From Ichthyophthirius multifiliis (lineage: Eukaryota > Ciliophora > Oligohymenophorea > Hymenostomatida), in the NCBI RefSeq assembly GCF_000220395.1, contig NW_004087404.1, positions 8,619 to 42,267 on the forward strand: DNA of 33,649 bases, written 5' to 3'. Each line of letters begins with the position of its first letter. Positions within the stretch are counted from its first letter, which is position 1. Positions 19,872 through 31,114 of this stretch are shown here, in pieces. The notes under the pieces were generated by a model. The model saw only the letters and a program-made list of their open reading frames with translations, did no database searches and was not told where the DNA came from. The translations under genes and the position numbers were made by a program.

Positions 19872-22800
19872 ATGGAAACTGTATTTTATTAAAACTAAAT
19901 GTTTAAGTAATAATTTATTTTTGATAAATAATAATCAAATAAAGGCGATTTCAAAATTTCATCAGAAATTTCTATATTAAATGAATTGTAATGTTCATTT
20001 TAAAAAGACTAATAGTCTAATGAATGCCAAATTTAAAGAAATTTGTTGGATTAAACTTCAAATAATAAAAATGATTTTGTAGTTAAAAAAATAAGAAATT
20101 AATAAAATCACGAATAAATAAAAATAAAATAAAGTTAAGAATAAAATGAAAATATAACGGATAAAAAAACTTTAAAAAATCATAAAAAGAAGAATTAATA
20201 AATAATAAAAAAAGCGAAAACAAAATTGTTTCTAAGTCTAAATAAAGTAACTCTATAGAATCTGAATAAAAAAAATTAAGCAAATTAAACAAAATAATGA
20301 AATAATTTTATGATATATAATAAAGAACAAATTTAAGAGTTTAAGAATTTTATTATTTATTATAGATTAATAATAAAAATAGAAATATTAATATTTTAAA
20401 TTATAATGATTATAAAATTATAGACGATAAAAGCTTTCATTTTAAAAGTGTAAAATCACACTAATAAAATAAAATTATTAAATTATTTAAAAAGATTTAA
20501 ATAAAAATAAATTAGTTTATTGATAATATTATTATTTTTATACCTACTGATACTATAGTTATTTCTTGGCATATTATTTATTTAGTTTTTACAATATTTT
20601 TTCTATATTTTTATTCTATTCTAATTTTTTTTGCTTAAGATTTAGATAATTATTATTTAATTGATATTATTTTTTAAATTATTTCGTTTTTATTTCTTAT
20701 TGATATGTTTTTTAATTTTAATACTGCTTATTTTGACAAAGATTATATTATTAAAAAAAGAAAAGATATTGCATATAGATATTTAAAATCTTATTTCTTT
20801 TTCGATTCTATTTCTTATTATTATATTATTTATAATATTTATTTTTGTAAAAATTCTCCTAATTATAATCCTAATAATTATTTGTTAGTCTATTTTTAGA
20901 ATATGATAATATTTACAAGAATATTTGGTCTTTTTTCTAAAATTAAGAATTTATAATAATTAATAACTTTAAATAATAATTAAAAACATCTTCTCAAATT
21001 ATTTAATTTAGTTATTTTAATTGTATTTGTAGCACACATAGTATGTATATTATGGCATACATTAGCTGTTTATGAAGAATTAAAGGAAGTTAATATTACT
21101 TGGCTTTAGAAAGCTAATTTAAATCTTTAACCATGGATTTAAAGATATATTTATTCTTTATATTGGTCAGTTACTACTATGACTACAGGTAATAATTAAA
21201 AATAAAATTCTATTTTTAAAAATAAAATTAAATAGTTGGATATGGGGATATCACTCCAACAAATATTTACGAAGCATTATTTGCAACAATTAATATGATT
21301 TTAGTAAGTTGTGTATTTGCGTATTCTATAAATAATATAGGAATGATTCTATAAGAAATAGAAAAGAATTCTAAAGAATTAATAGATAATATTAGTATAA
21401 CTTAAAGGTAATATTTTTAAAAAATATATATATAATATAATAGAACAAATATAAATAATTAATTTAAAAGATATTTAGATAGAAAAAATGTAAATGTAGA
21501 ATTAAAGACAAGGATAACATATTATCTATCATTTTTATCATCAGAATTAAAAGATAGAAATAAAGAAGAAGAAGATAAAGTAATATCAAAACTATCTAAT
21601 AGATTACGTGAAGAACTTACATTTGAAATAAATAATAAAGTTTTAAGAAAACATTAAATATTTAGTAATAATTTCTCAATGAAAACGCTTTAACAAATAG
21701 TTTATATAATGGAAGAAGTATTAGTATCTCCAAATGAAATAATATTCTAAGAAGAAAAAGCAGATGATTAATCTATTTATTTAATCGAAAGTGGTATCAT
21801 AGAAATATTTTATTCCTAAAACAAAAGCAAAAATAGATAGAATGAAGGTTTAATATAACTAAAACAAGGGCATTTATTTGGAGAAATTTCCTTTTTTACT
21901 GGTTTAGCAAGGAAAGCCTCTGCAAGAAGTATAAATTTGTCTACATTATATAAAATCTAAAGGTCTTAATTTATCGAAATACTAAAAAAAAACAAAGAAG
22001 ACTTCGAAAGATTTAAAGTTATAGAAGAAAAAGCAATAATTTATAAAAATTTTAAATCTTTAAATATTCAATGTTTTTCCTGTAAAAGCAAAAATCATAT
22101 TTTTTTATAATGTCCAAAAATACATTTATCTTTAGATTAATAAAAGACTATACTTAAATATAACTTTTCTCTTTTTTAGGAAAGAAAAAATTTATAAAGA
22201 AAAAAAAAAAAATCTGTTTTGAAAAAACAATTTTTCTAATTAAATAAAATGAACTTTTTTCAAAACTTCTTTAAAAAAATGCACCAAAATTCGACTCCAA
22301 AACTAAACTTTTATTCAAATCTAATGAAGACCTCGATTTTCTTGAAGATGAATAAGAAGAAATTAAAAATAAATTAAAAAACATATTTAGCGATTCATTT
22401 TAAACTTCTTCATCAACTTCTTCTTAAAATTCTTCTAAATAAAGTAAATAATAATTGTCTAAATCAAGATAAAATTCGATATCTAAACAAAATTAATAAA
22501 CAAATTCCTTATGTAGTTTTAATAAAATTAGTAAATAAGAATCAGAAAAATAAACAAATAAAGATAATAATGATAATAAAGATAATACTGATAATAAAGA
22601 TAATAAAGATAATAAAGATAATAATGATAGAAAAGATAATAATGATAATAAAGATTATATTGATAATAAAGATTATACTGATAGAAAAGATAATAATACT
22701 GATAAAAAAGATTATACTGATAGAAAAGATAAAACAAATAAAAAAGATAAAAAAGATAAATAAGATAAAAAAGAAAATTATGATAATAAAGATAAAAAAG

Positions 22801-23436
22801 ATAATTGTAATAATAAAGATAATAAAATTAATAAAGTTAATAAAGATAATAAAGATAAAATAATAAATAAAGATAATAAATTAAATAATGATTTTAATGT
22901 TAATAAAGATTAAAAAGATAACAAAGATAATAAAGATAACAATAAATAAAATTAAAAGAAATAAAAAAAATATATCAATTGAAAATATATCCGCAAGTAA
23001 TAAATCAGTCTTTTAAAGGCATGATAGTTAGTAATATGAATAAATATTATAATTTTTGAAAAAAATTTAACTTTAAGAAAATAATTCATTAGTAAAAATT
23101 GACAATGAAACAAATTAAATTGAAAAATTTGAAAGATTTATGAACTTTACATGGTTTTTCCCACACAATAATTTAGAAAGGGTAATATCTATATTTAAAA
23201 AATAAAATATAAATAGAAGAACATTAAATAAAAATAATAAACAAAATGATCCTTTATTTAAATAAAGATCTAAAAGAAAAAGATAAACATCTAAAATATT
23301 AAGTATGACTGATGTTTCTTAATTAATTAATTTTAATTAATATTAAAATTTTTTAAAATAAAAAATTCTTCCAACTTCAGTATCTTATGGTATTGGTATA
23401 TAAAACAATAGACCTTTACCAAAAATGTTTATATGA
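19872..23436 (+). CDS. Large K+ channel with CNBD, zinc knuckle and Asp/Asn/Lys repeat tail (channel 2); frame lost at two A runs
   Basis: Exons 19872-20133, 20190-21188, 21236-21407 and 21444-23436. Introns are 56, 47 and 36 nt; total about 1,141 aa. After a charged N-terminus, six membrane segments run from about residue 200 to 450. The pore is SVTTMTT-VGYGDITPTN (V421-G-Y-G424-D); intron 2 falls inside the valine codon of the filter. The CNBD has IYLIESGIIEIF and a phosphate cassette HLFGEISFFTGLARKASARS with its arginine, so cyclic-nucleotide binding is plausible. Behind it sits C688-x2-C691-x4-H696-x4-C701, a CCHC zinc-knuckle pattern. The tail holds a Ser-rich patch, an Asp-Asn-Lys repeat and a final 150-residue segment ending NNRPLPKMFI. 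Frame is lost at A13 (22200-22212; one A short) and at A8 (22963-22970; one A extra or two short), with coding-quality sequence on both sides. The third intron (36 nt) is stopless and inferred from channel alignment. Confidence 0.82.
22557..22940 (+). repeat. Degenerate 9-bp coding minisatellite (GATAATAAA)n
   Basis: About 40 imperfect copies of GATAATAAA and close variants inside the channel 2 tail, translated as Asp-Asn-Lys with scattered Thr, Tyr and Arg changes. The opposite-strand and off-frame ORFs here are by-products of the repeat. Confidence 0.9.
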
Positions 23437-23520
23437 AAAAAAAAAATTAAAATTCATAACATTAATATTAATTTATATTGTAAATATAATTTTAAATAAA
23501 AATATATTAAAATTGATATA

Positions 23521-23523
23521 AAA

Positions 23524-23556
<33 letters not shown>

Positions 23557-23592
23557 AATATATATTTATATATATATATATTTATATATTTA
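23521..23592. repeat. (AT)n-rich run between channel 2 and the cathepsin gene
   Basis: AT/TTTA repeats fill most of the 169-base convergent spacer between the stop of channel 2 and the stop of the cathepsin gene at 23606. Confidence 0.8.
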
Positions 23593-23605
23593 AATTTTTA
23601 TTTAT

Positions 23606-25468
23606 TCATATTTATATATTCTTATATCCTATATTATGTATTTTTATTTAATATTTTTCAATATTCAATTTTTACATTTTTTCAGAAGTTTTTTATTTTT
23701 CATTCTCAACAACAACTGGAACACCCCAAGAACAATCATCTTCAATACCTAAATTATTTTTATGCATCTAAATTCTAAAAAAACCTGATTCTCCCCAATA
23801 TGTACCCCAGGAGTTTCTTCCAATCCAATATTCTGTTTTAGTTTTTTCATCGATTCCCCACCCTACAACTGCAATTTCATGATTAATAACTGGTAAAATT
23901 GATCTTTCAGAATATATACCTCCATTATAAGCTTCAAATTTACTAGAGACATGAATACCACAAGAAATAGGTCCTCTCATGTAAATTTCAGCTTTCATTT
24001 TATCTGCTCCAGAAACACTTCCATATTATGAGACTTTCCAATTTTTATAATTTTTTACAGCCCAGCATCTACCAGGATTAACAGTAGTATTAGTAGGAAT
24101 AGGTCTAGTGCAATCCATACATCTTTAAATATCCGAACAATCAGCACTTACAGGATCTTTGGAAACATAGTTTTGGCAAGATTCTTCTGGAATACCTTTA
24201 TTATTTGCAAATTCGTAAACTGTTTAAGGATTTCCACCTTCACATGATCCTCCTGCATTGCAATTAATAATAGCTTAAACACTTAAAGAAGTATCAGGCC
24301 AAGTTTTATTTCTAGCAATATTTATTCTATCCGAAAGAGAAGAAGTAGTTCCATGTGCCCAGCAAGAACCACAATATTAAGGGATATGTTAATTTCTAGT
24401 ATGAGATAAGTAATTAACTCCATTTACATTTCTCCAATCGAAACTTTTAGGCACTTTTTAGATTATTTAATAAGGTTATTTTCCTTTTATTAATTAAGGT
24501 TAATTTTTTGGTGATTCTCTTCTACATGTATAATTGCTAAATTTGAAAAAGTTATTTATTTTTTCTTAATTAGACTCTTATTTTTCTTATTCATTTGATG
24601 TTTAGATCTTATCTCTTTCATCATTAGTCCACGTATCTTTTGGAACTGCCCAATAGCAAAATTATTCTATGTTAATCATATTTACACCTCTTAATTATCT
24701 ATAGAAACCTTTTTCTCCCCAATAACTTCCCCAAGAATTTCTTACAATCCAATATTTAACTCCATTTTCAACTCCCCATCCTACAATAGAAACAACATGG
24801 TTAGTTTCTGGATAAGCAGTAGTATCATTATAAATACCTCCTGTATAGTTGTATCTTAAATATTCAGTCGAATAAATATTGCAAGCTACAGGACCTCTAT
24901 TGAAAATTTCTTACATAATGTTTTCTTCTCCTTTGACATCTCCATATTCTTCAACAGTATAAATTTTAGCATTTTTTTACGCCCAACAACCTTTGTTTGG
25001 TAAACAGTTTTTACATCTAATTTCTGCTGAACAATTTAATCCATTATCATGTCCATAGGCTTAGTAAGGAGAACAAGATTCATCAGTAATATTATTTTCT
25101 TTTATCCATTAAAATGAATCAGCAGCAGATCCTCCGTGACATCCATTTGAATATTTATTACATGAAACCAATACTTAGGGAGCAATTAGGATATCAGGCC
25201 ATTAGGCGTTTCTAACAATTTTTATCCGATCAGATAAACTGCTTGATGCAGCTTAAGCCCAACAAGATCCACAATATTATGGAATGTGTTGATTTTTTGT
25301 GACTGTCAAAAAGTTTGTATTATTGACATTTTACCAAGAAAAATTCTCGGGAAGTAAACCTGTAAAGTTTTTTTATGTTTTTATCAAAGGTTTGTAAAAT
25401 TTGTGAGGCGGTTAACTTTAAGAAATTACGAACACTATTTAAATAAATATTAAATATATTTTTTTCAT
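23606..25468 (-). CDS. Secreted cathepsin Z/X-like cysteine protease with two catalytic domains
   Basis: One unbroken 620-aa ORF encodes two papain-family (C1A) domains in tandem. Residues 1-19 ([19 protein letters not shown]) are a signal peptide. Domain 1 has NQHIPQYCGSCWA (Cys69), [11 protein letters not shown] (His224) and [11 protein letters not shown] (Asn244). Domain 2 has [16 protein letters not shown] (Cys369), [11 protein letters not shown] (His530) and [11 protein letters not shown] (Asn552). The HIP insertion before the active site is diagnostic of cathepsin Z/X, a carboxypeptidase. A linker (about 285-345) carries YTCRRESP, like the cysteine-bearing prosegment that caps procathepsin X, directly before [16 protein letters not shown], so domain 2 keeps its own propeptide. 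Domain 1 has only a short prosegment without that cysteine. All catalytic residues are present, so both domains could be active. Lysosomal or secretory location is inferred. No intron is needed. Typical cathepsin Z is about 300 aa, so this is a duplication within one gene. Confidence 0.92.
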
Positions 25469-25564
25469 TTTTATTTTTTTTATTACAAAAAGTTTTATTT
25501 TTAAATTAAATAAACAAAAAATTTGTGAAAATTGCTAAAAAAATAATAAATAATAATAATTTTA

Positions 25565-25610
<46 letters not shown>

Positions 25611-26635
25611 CATATATTTATTATATTCATGTATATATATTTAACCACAACAAATTTATATTAGTTTTGACACTCCTATTAATGAATGCATAACATTACA
25701 TATGAATTTACAACCTTAGTTAATCCTTAAAATCCTTCAAAAGAGGCAATAATCTTTTAGTTTACGCAGTTAGAAATTACCACTTCTTTAAATATTCAAT
25801 TTGTAATAATATATTAAAAATTTAACAAATACTTATAAATATATATTACCATAAATATATTATTTCAATTTATAATAATTTTTTTTTAATTGAAAGTTGT
25901 ATAGATAACAAAGAAAATTTTAAAGTACTAATTATACAATATGTTATCAATTATTATGAAATCATTAGAATTATGAATCAAAATAAATAAATGAATAATA
26001 TATTAAATCACTATAATATTTATTTTAGAGAATTAATAGTAAAAAATAATAATATTTGATTATTAAAAATGTTTTAAAAAAATAAAAATATTATGGTAAT
26101 TTTTTATAAATTAATAATTTAAATGATTAGTTGTTAAAAATAAGTATTATAGTAAAAATATGATGAAAATTTACACATCTTAAACAGAAAAAAATAAGAA
26201 ATAAAAGTAATTATATATTTGAAATTATGTTGTATATATTTCTTATTTGATATTAAATATTTTCATTGCCTTTAAATAATTATAATTATTAAACTAAATT
26301 TTATTCATATATTTAATTAATATTATTATGAAATAAAATAATACTATTAAAAAAATTTAAAATAAATATATTAAAATTAATTATTATATTTCAATTAAAA
26401 ATATATATAAAATTTATAAATAATAGTTAAAAAAATAAAATTATTATGATATATTAATTTATTTATTTATATTTATAATAATAAAATAATAAAAATAATA
26501 ATAATTGTAATAAAAATTATTATATAAATAAAAAATATTTAATTATTCATATGAAAATATAAAGATATATATTTATTTATCTTTAATTTTCTTATATAAT
26601 AAAAAAAGTAAAAATAAAATAATAAACAAATATTT
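25469..26635. other. Spacer between cathepsin and uL29m genes, with one less AT-rich island
   Basis: About 1.17 kb between divergent starts. It begins with AT repeats (25565-25620). An island around 25655-25795 is visibly richer in G+C than the rest. On the minus strand one frame of the island reads VISNCVNQKIIASFEGFQGL without TGA, but no start or splice partner was found. The remainder is AT-only. Confidence 0.5.
25565..25620. repeat. (AT)n microsatellite upstream of the cathepsin gene
   Basis: AT dinucleotide run interrupted by TTTA and ATAC units, about 100 bases upstream of the cathepsin start. Confidence 0.8.
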
Positions 26636-27674
26636 ATGAAACTATTTTTAAGATAAAATTTAAATATATTTAGTCATTTTTAAGTTATTAGATGTAACGA
26701 GAAAGTAGTTGCTTTAACCGACTTATTTAATTAACAATAAGCATAAGAAAAAAATTAAAAAGTTACAACAGGTTTAATTTTTGAAAAGCAAATATATTTT
26801 ATATATATATAAAAAGGAAGAGCTTGGAAAGCAGAAGAACTTCGATTAAAATCAAATGAAGATTTGCATAAATTATGGTATTTTTATTTACATAATTAAA
26901 TATAAAACTTATATATTTTTTATTTGTTTAAATATATTCAGGTATGTTTTATTAAGAGAAAAAAATGCAATAGTATCAGACTATTAATATTATTAAAAAG
27001 TATACGATTAAATAGGTGGTAAAGGTAGAATGGGTAAAGTACGTTAATCAATGGCCAGATTATTAACAGTAGTAAATGAAAGAAATAAAATTAGAAAAGA
27101 ATATAGACAATATTTAGAAAATGAATATGTTTCAATATAAAGGGAATATTACGAAAAAGCAGTAAAAGAAGAATAAGAAAAATAAAAGCATTTACCTCAT
27201 ATTCCATAAATAAACTAAGAATTACTAATTTAAAAGTATAAAGATTTGAAATAAGGAATAGATAATACTGATTATATAAAACGTGCAGCTGAATTTGAAC
27301 TAAATAAGAAAAATGAAAAATAAGAATTAAATGAAAAATATGACTATAAGAGTAAAAAAATAGTAAAAGCAGATGAATAAGTGGAAGATGAAAATTAAGT
27401 TATTAGATAATTTAGTTCTGGTTTTTTAAAATAATTAGAAGAAGGGAAATTAAAAATTTCGTAAGATGAAGTTTTAAGATAACATGTAAAAAATTGGAAA
27501 ATGCTTTCTATGAAATAAAGAAGAGTTGTTGTCAATTTCTTAAATGCTAGAAGAGCTAAAGATGCTAAAAAAGAATTCTTAAAAGAACTTGATTTATTAA
27601 GCCAAAAAGTAGTTTTTGATGGCCTTAATTCTCGTATTACTAAGGAGTTTAAATAATAATAACAAAAATAATGA
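26636..27674 (+). CDS. MRPL47: Mitochondrial large-subunit ribosomal protein uL29m (MRPL47-like)
   Basis: Exons 26636-26771, 26817-26877 and 26942-27674 (introns 45 and 64 nt) give 309 aa. Removing the 45-nt intron joins VTT-GRAWKAEELRLKSNEDLHKLW; the 64-nt intron falls before YVLLREKN. Together they produce the family signature TGRAW.AEELR.KS..DLHKLWYVLL.E.N of MRP-L47/uL29m. Next come the GGKGRMGKVRQSMARLLTVV and NERNKIRKEY segments, equivalent to the R-x-x-x-S-(M/L)-x-R-(I/L)-x-x-V-xx-ER pattern. The start MKLFLRQNLNIFSHFQVI is basic and amphipathic, a likely mitochondrial presequence. The C-terminal half (about 130-309) is a charged helical extension common in ciliate mitoribosomal proteins. 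uL29 sits near the peptide exit of the large subunit. The 45-nt intron is a multiple of three without TGA and starts with GTT. Confidence 0.9.
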
Positions 27675-27872
27675 TTTTTTTTTATTTTGTTTGTTTTTTA
27701 GTCTTTTTTTTATTTTATTTAATATAAATATATTATTATTATAATATAAAAACAAAGTATTTATATTTAACTTATTATAATATTTTAATAAATTAAATAT
27801 TTAATTTTATTATTTTTAATTTTTATATTTATTTATTTCTATTTGTTTATTATAAAAAAATAATAATTTTGT
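27675..27872. other. Short convergent spacer
   Basis: 198 bases of AT-rich sequence between the converging stops of uL29m and the coiled-coil gene, presumably both 3' UTRs. Confidence 0.45.
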
Positions 27873-29456
27873 TCAACATAAAACTGAATCTTCTCTTTTC
27901 CTAAAAAGAGCAGCACTTAAATTATAATTTAAATTAATATAATCGCATTCTTATTGATTTAAATCTTCTACTTTTTCGCTTATTTATTTATGTTTATTTA
28001 CTATTTTTTATTATTTATTTTTATTAAAAATGCTTTATTAAACCTCATAATTTTTCTAAGCTTTAGAATATCTAGACATATTCAAATCAGATAATTCCTC
28101 AGACATAGTTCTTTGTCTTTAAGCAACCTAATATTTTCTCATTTCTTTTTTTTCAATATTTTTTTTGAGATTTTATATATAACTTCTATTTCTGTTATGA
28201 TTCAAATACTTATTTTTTATAAAATATTGGTTTTTTTTTGAAGACTATTATTTTTATCTTTTTTTAGTTTTTCAAGATTTTTCATTATTTTTTGGGTTTT
28301 TAGTACTGTATTTTTTTAGTGTAAAATTATTTTTTCAATAATCTATGATTATTGATTTTCTTTAATGCTTTAATATTTATTCTAAATTTCTTTTTGGTGT
28401 AAATTGATGGTTTGGAATCTAAGTTTACTTAAATTATCATTTTATTTGAGATTTCGTTATACTTTATAATTTTTTTCTTATAAAAAATTAAATAAACCAA
28501 TTCTTTATTAAATATTTTTTTAAATTTCCATTTCTTTTTGAAATAAAACTTTTTCAGTATGCAATTTTCTTTATCTTTTTAATTATTTAATTTATTCTTG
28601 TTATTATTCAATTTTTTATTTTATTTTTTCTTCTTATTTTTCACTAGTATAGTTTAATTCTTCTAGTTTTTATTGATGAATTCTTTCCTGTTTTTATTTT
28701 TCCATTTTTTATGCGTTTTTTATTTATTCAATTTTTTATTCGTATTTTAAATGTTTTTTTTTTATATATTCTTCAATTTTTTGGAATTTTTTTTTAACTC
28801 GATTATCGTATTCTGTTAAAATTTACGAATAATAAAAATCTTAAGCTTCATTCTAATTTTATTTTTTTATTTATTTATTTTATTATTTTTTTTACCTATT
28901 TTTGACTATTTTAAACTTTCAAATCTACTAAAAAATCATATTTTTTATAAGTTTTTTTCGATTATTATTATTTTTCGTCAAAAATAATTAACTTTCCAGA
29001 TTTTTAGATAAAATCTTTTTACTTATTTGTAAACTCGGCTAATTTAGAACTTTTTAATAATTCCTCAGATACATAATTATTCTTAATTTTGTTTCTTTCT
29101 TTAATAATTGCCTTTAGCTTTTAGTATTAATCACTTGCATATTGTAAATAATCAATTATACTTTGAACATTTTTATTTTTAGAATATGAAAATTCTTGAT
29201 AATTTTTAAGTTTTGTATCTTCTTCGGTCAAATTAAGATTTTTTAATGCCTATTTTAACGTAGGAGACTATAAATCAAATTATGTGTAAAATACTGAATA
29301 TTTTTAAGGGTTTAGAACAAGGTTTTCTCTATAATCTTAAGGTAAGAGTTATTAATTTAATGATTCATTTACTATTTTTATGTTTAATTATGGAAATTTA
29401 CTTTATAAATTAAGATCTTATTTTTCTTCTTTATGAGTAGATACTTATTAACGCAT
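27873..29456 (-). CDS. Coiled-coil hypothetical protein with one frame break at an A9 run
   Basis: Exon 1 is 29456-28896 (187 codons) and exon 2 is 28852-27873; the intron of 43 nt is phase 0. About 513 aa. The N-terminal 170 residues (MRQQVSTHKEEKQDLNLQSK, later LLPQDYRENLVLNPQKYSVF) look like a loosely folded adaptor. Residues about 190-400 are a long Lys/Glu/Gln coiled coil (EEYIKKKHLKYEQKIEQIKN). The C-terminus holds a Ser-containing patch (RTMSEELSDLNMSRYSKAQK) and ends AALFRKREDSVLC. At 28239-28231 a run of nine A's on the coding strand needs a tenth to keep frame; both sides are coding in character. I do not recognise the family. Such coiled-coil proteins often sit in cilia or cortex in ciliates, but that is only a guess. 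An upstream ATG at 29513 is out of frame with the body. Confidence 0.7.
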
Positions 29457-29772
29457 TTAATTTTTTATTTATTTATTTAATTTTTTTTTTTTTAATTTTA
29501 TTTTATTTTTCATAAATAGAAAAAAAAAAGGTATGTATTTTTTAAGAATCATATAAATATTATTATGTTATATTTTTTCAATAAATATTTTATAATTTAT
29601 TTAAAAAAATAAATAAATTAAATAGAATAAAATACTTAATGTTATTAATTATCAAATTTAAAAAATAAAATAAATTTAATTTTTTTATTTTAAAATTAAT
29701 TAAATATTCTTTTGAATATAAAAATAAAAATCTAATTAATATATATTTAATATACATAATTATATAAATATA
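29457..29772. other. AT-rich spacer upstream of the coiled-coil gene
   Basis: 316 bases between the coiled-coil gene's start and the PCNA stop. It contains poly(T) at 29481-29493 and nothing else recognised. Confidence 0.45.
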
Positions 29773-30685
<913 letters not shown>

Positions 30686-31114
30686 TTTTCTTTTTTTATT
30701 TTTTTTATTTTTTTTTTAGATTTTTTTTTTTTTATTTTCTTTTTTAATTTTTTTTTTTATATATATAGTTATAAGCTTTTTATTATAAAATGCCACTTTT
30801 TTTATATTTTTATTATAAATTTACGCGCTTATTTTTTTTGTTTTTTTTAGATAAAAGTAATTTATATGTCTTTATTTTTTATAAAATCAACATTATTATT
30901 TTTAAATTATGAATCTATTTGTTAATTCTGTACTTTTTTAATAAAAATTTAAATTAATAAGAAAATAATAAAAATAAATAAATATTAATATTAAATATTA
31001 ATAAAATAATAATTTTGCACTATAAAAATAAAAAAAAATTAATTTATAAAAATAAGCAAAAAAATATTAGTAATATAAAAATACTTAAATAACACAAAAA
31101 AATATTAAAAAAAT
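30686..31114. other. AT-rich spacer upstream of PCNA
   Basis: 429 bases between the PCNA start and the stop of the next minus-strand gene. Poly(T) tracts lie at 30689-30765, directly upstream of PCNA. No gene or RNA seen; the PCNA promoter should be here. Confidence 0.5.

Noticed and set aside
22528-22863. Off-frame and opposite-strand ORFs of Ile/Lys and Tyr/Leu repeats
   Set aside because: They are the 9-bp channel-tail repeat read in wrong frames. The true frame is fixed by the Asp-Asn-Lys reading and the flanking coding sequence.
29457-29513. ATG at 29513 as the coiled-coil gene start
   Set aside because: It is out of frame with the body across an A13 run; the ATG at 29456 is in frame. 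If that run is also miscounted, the upstream start could return.
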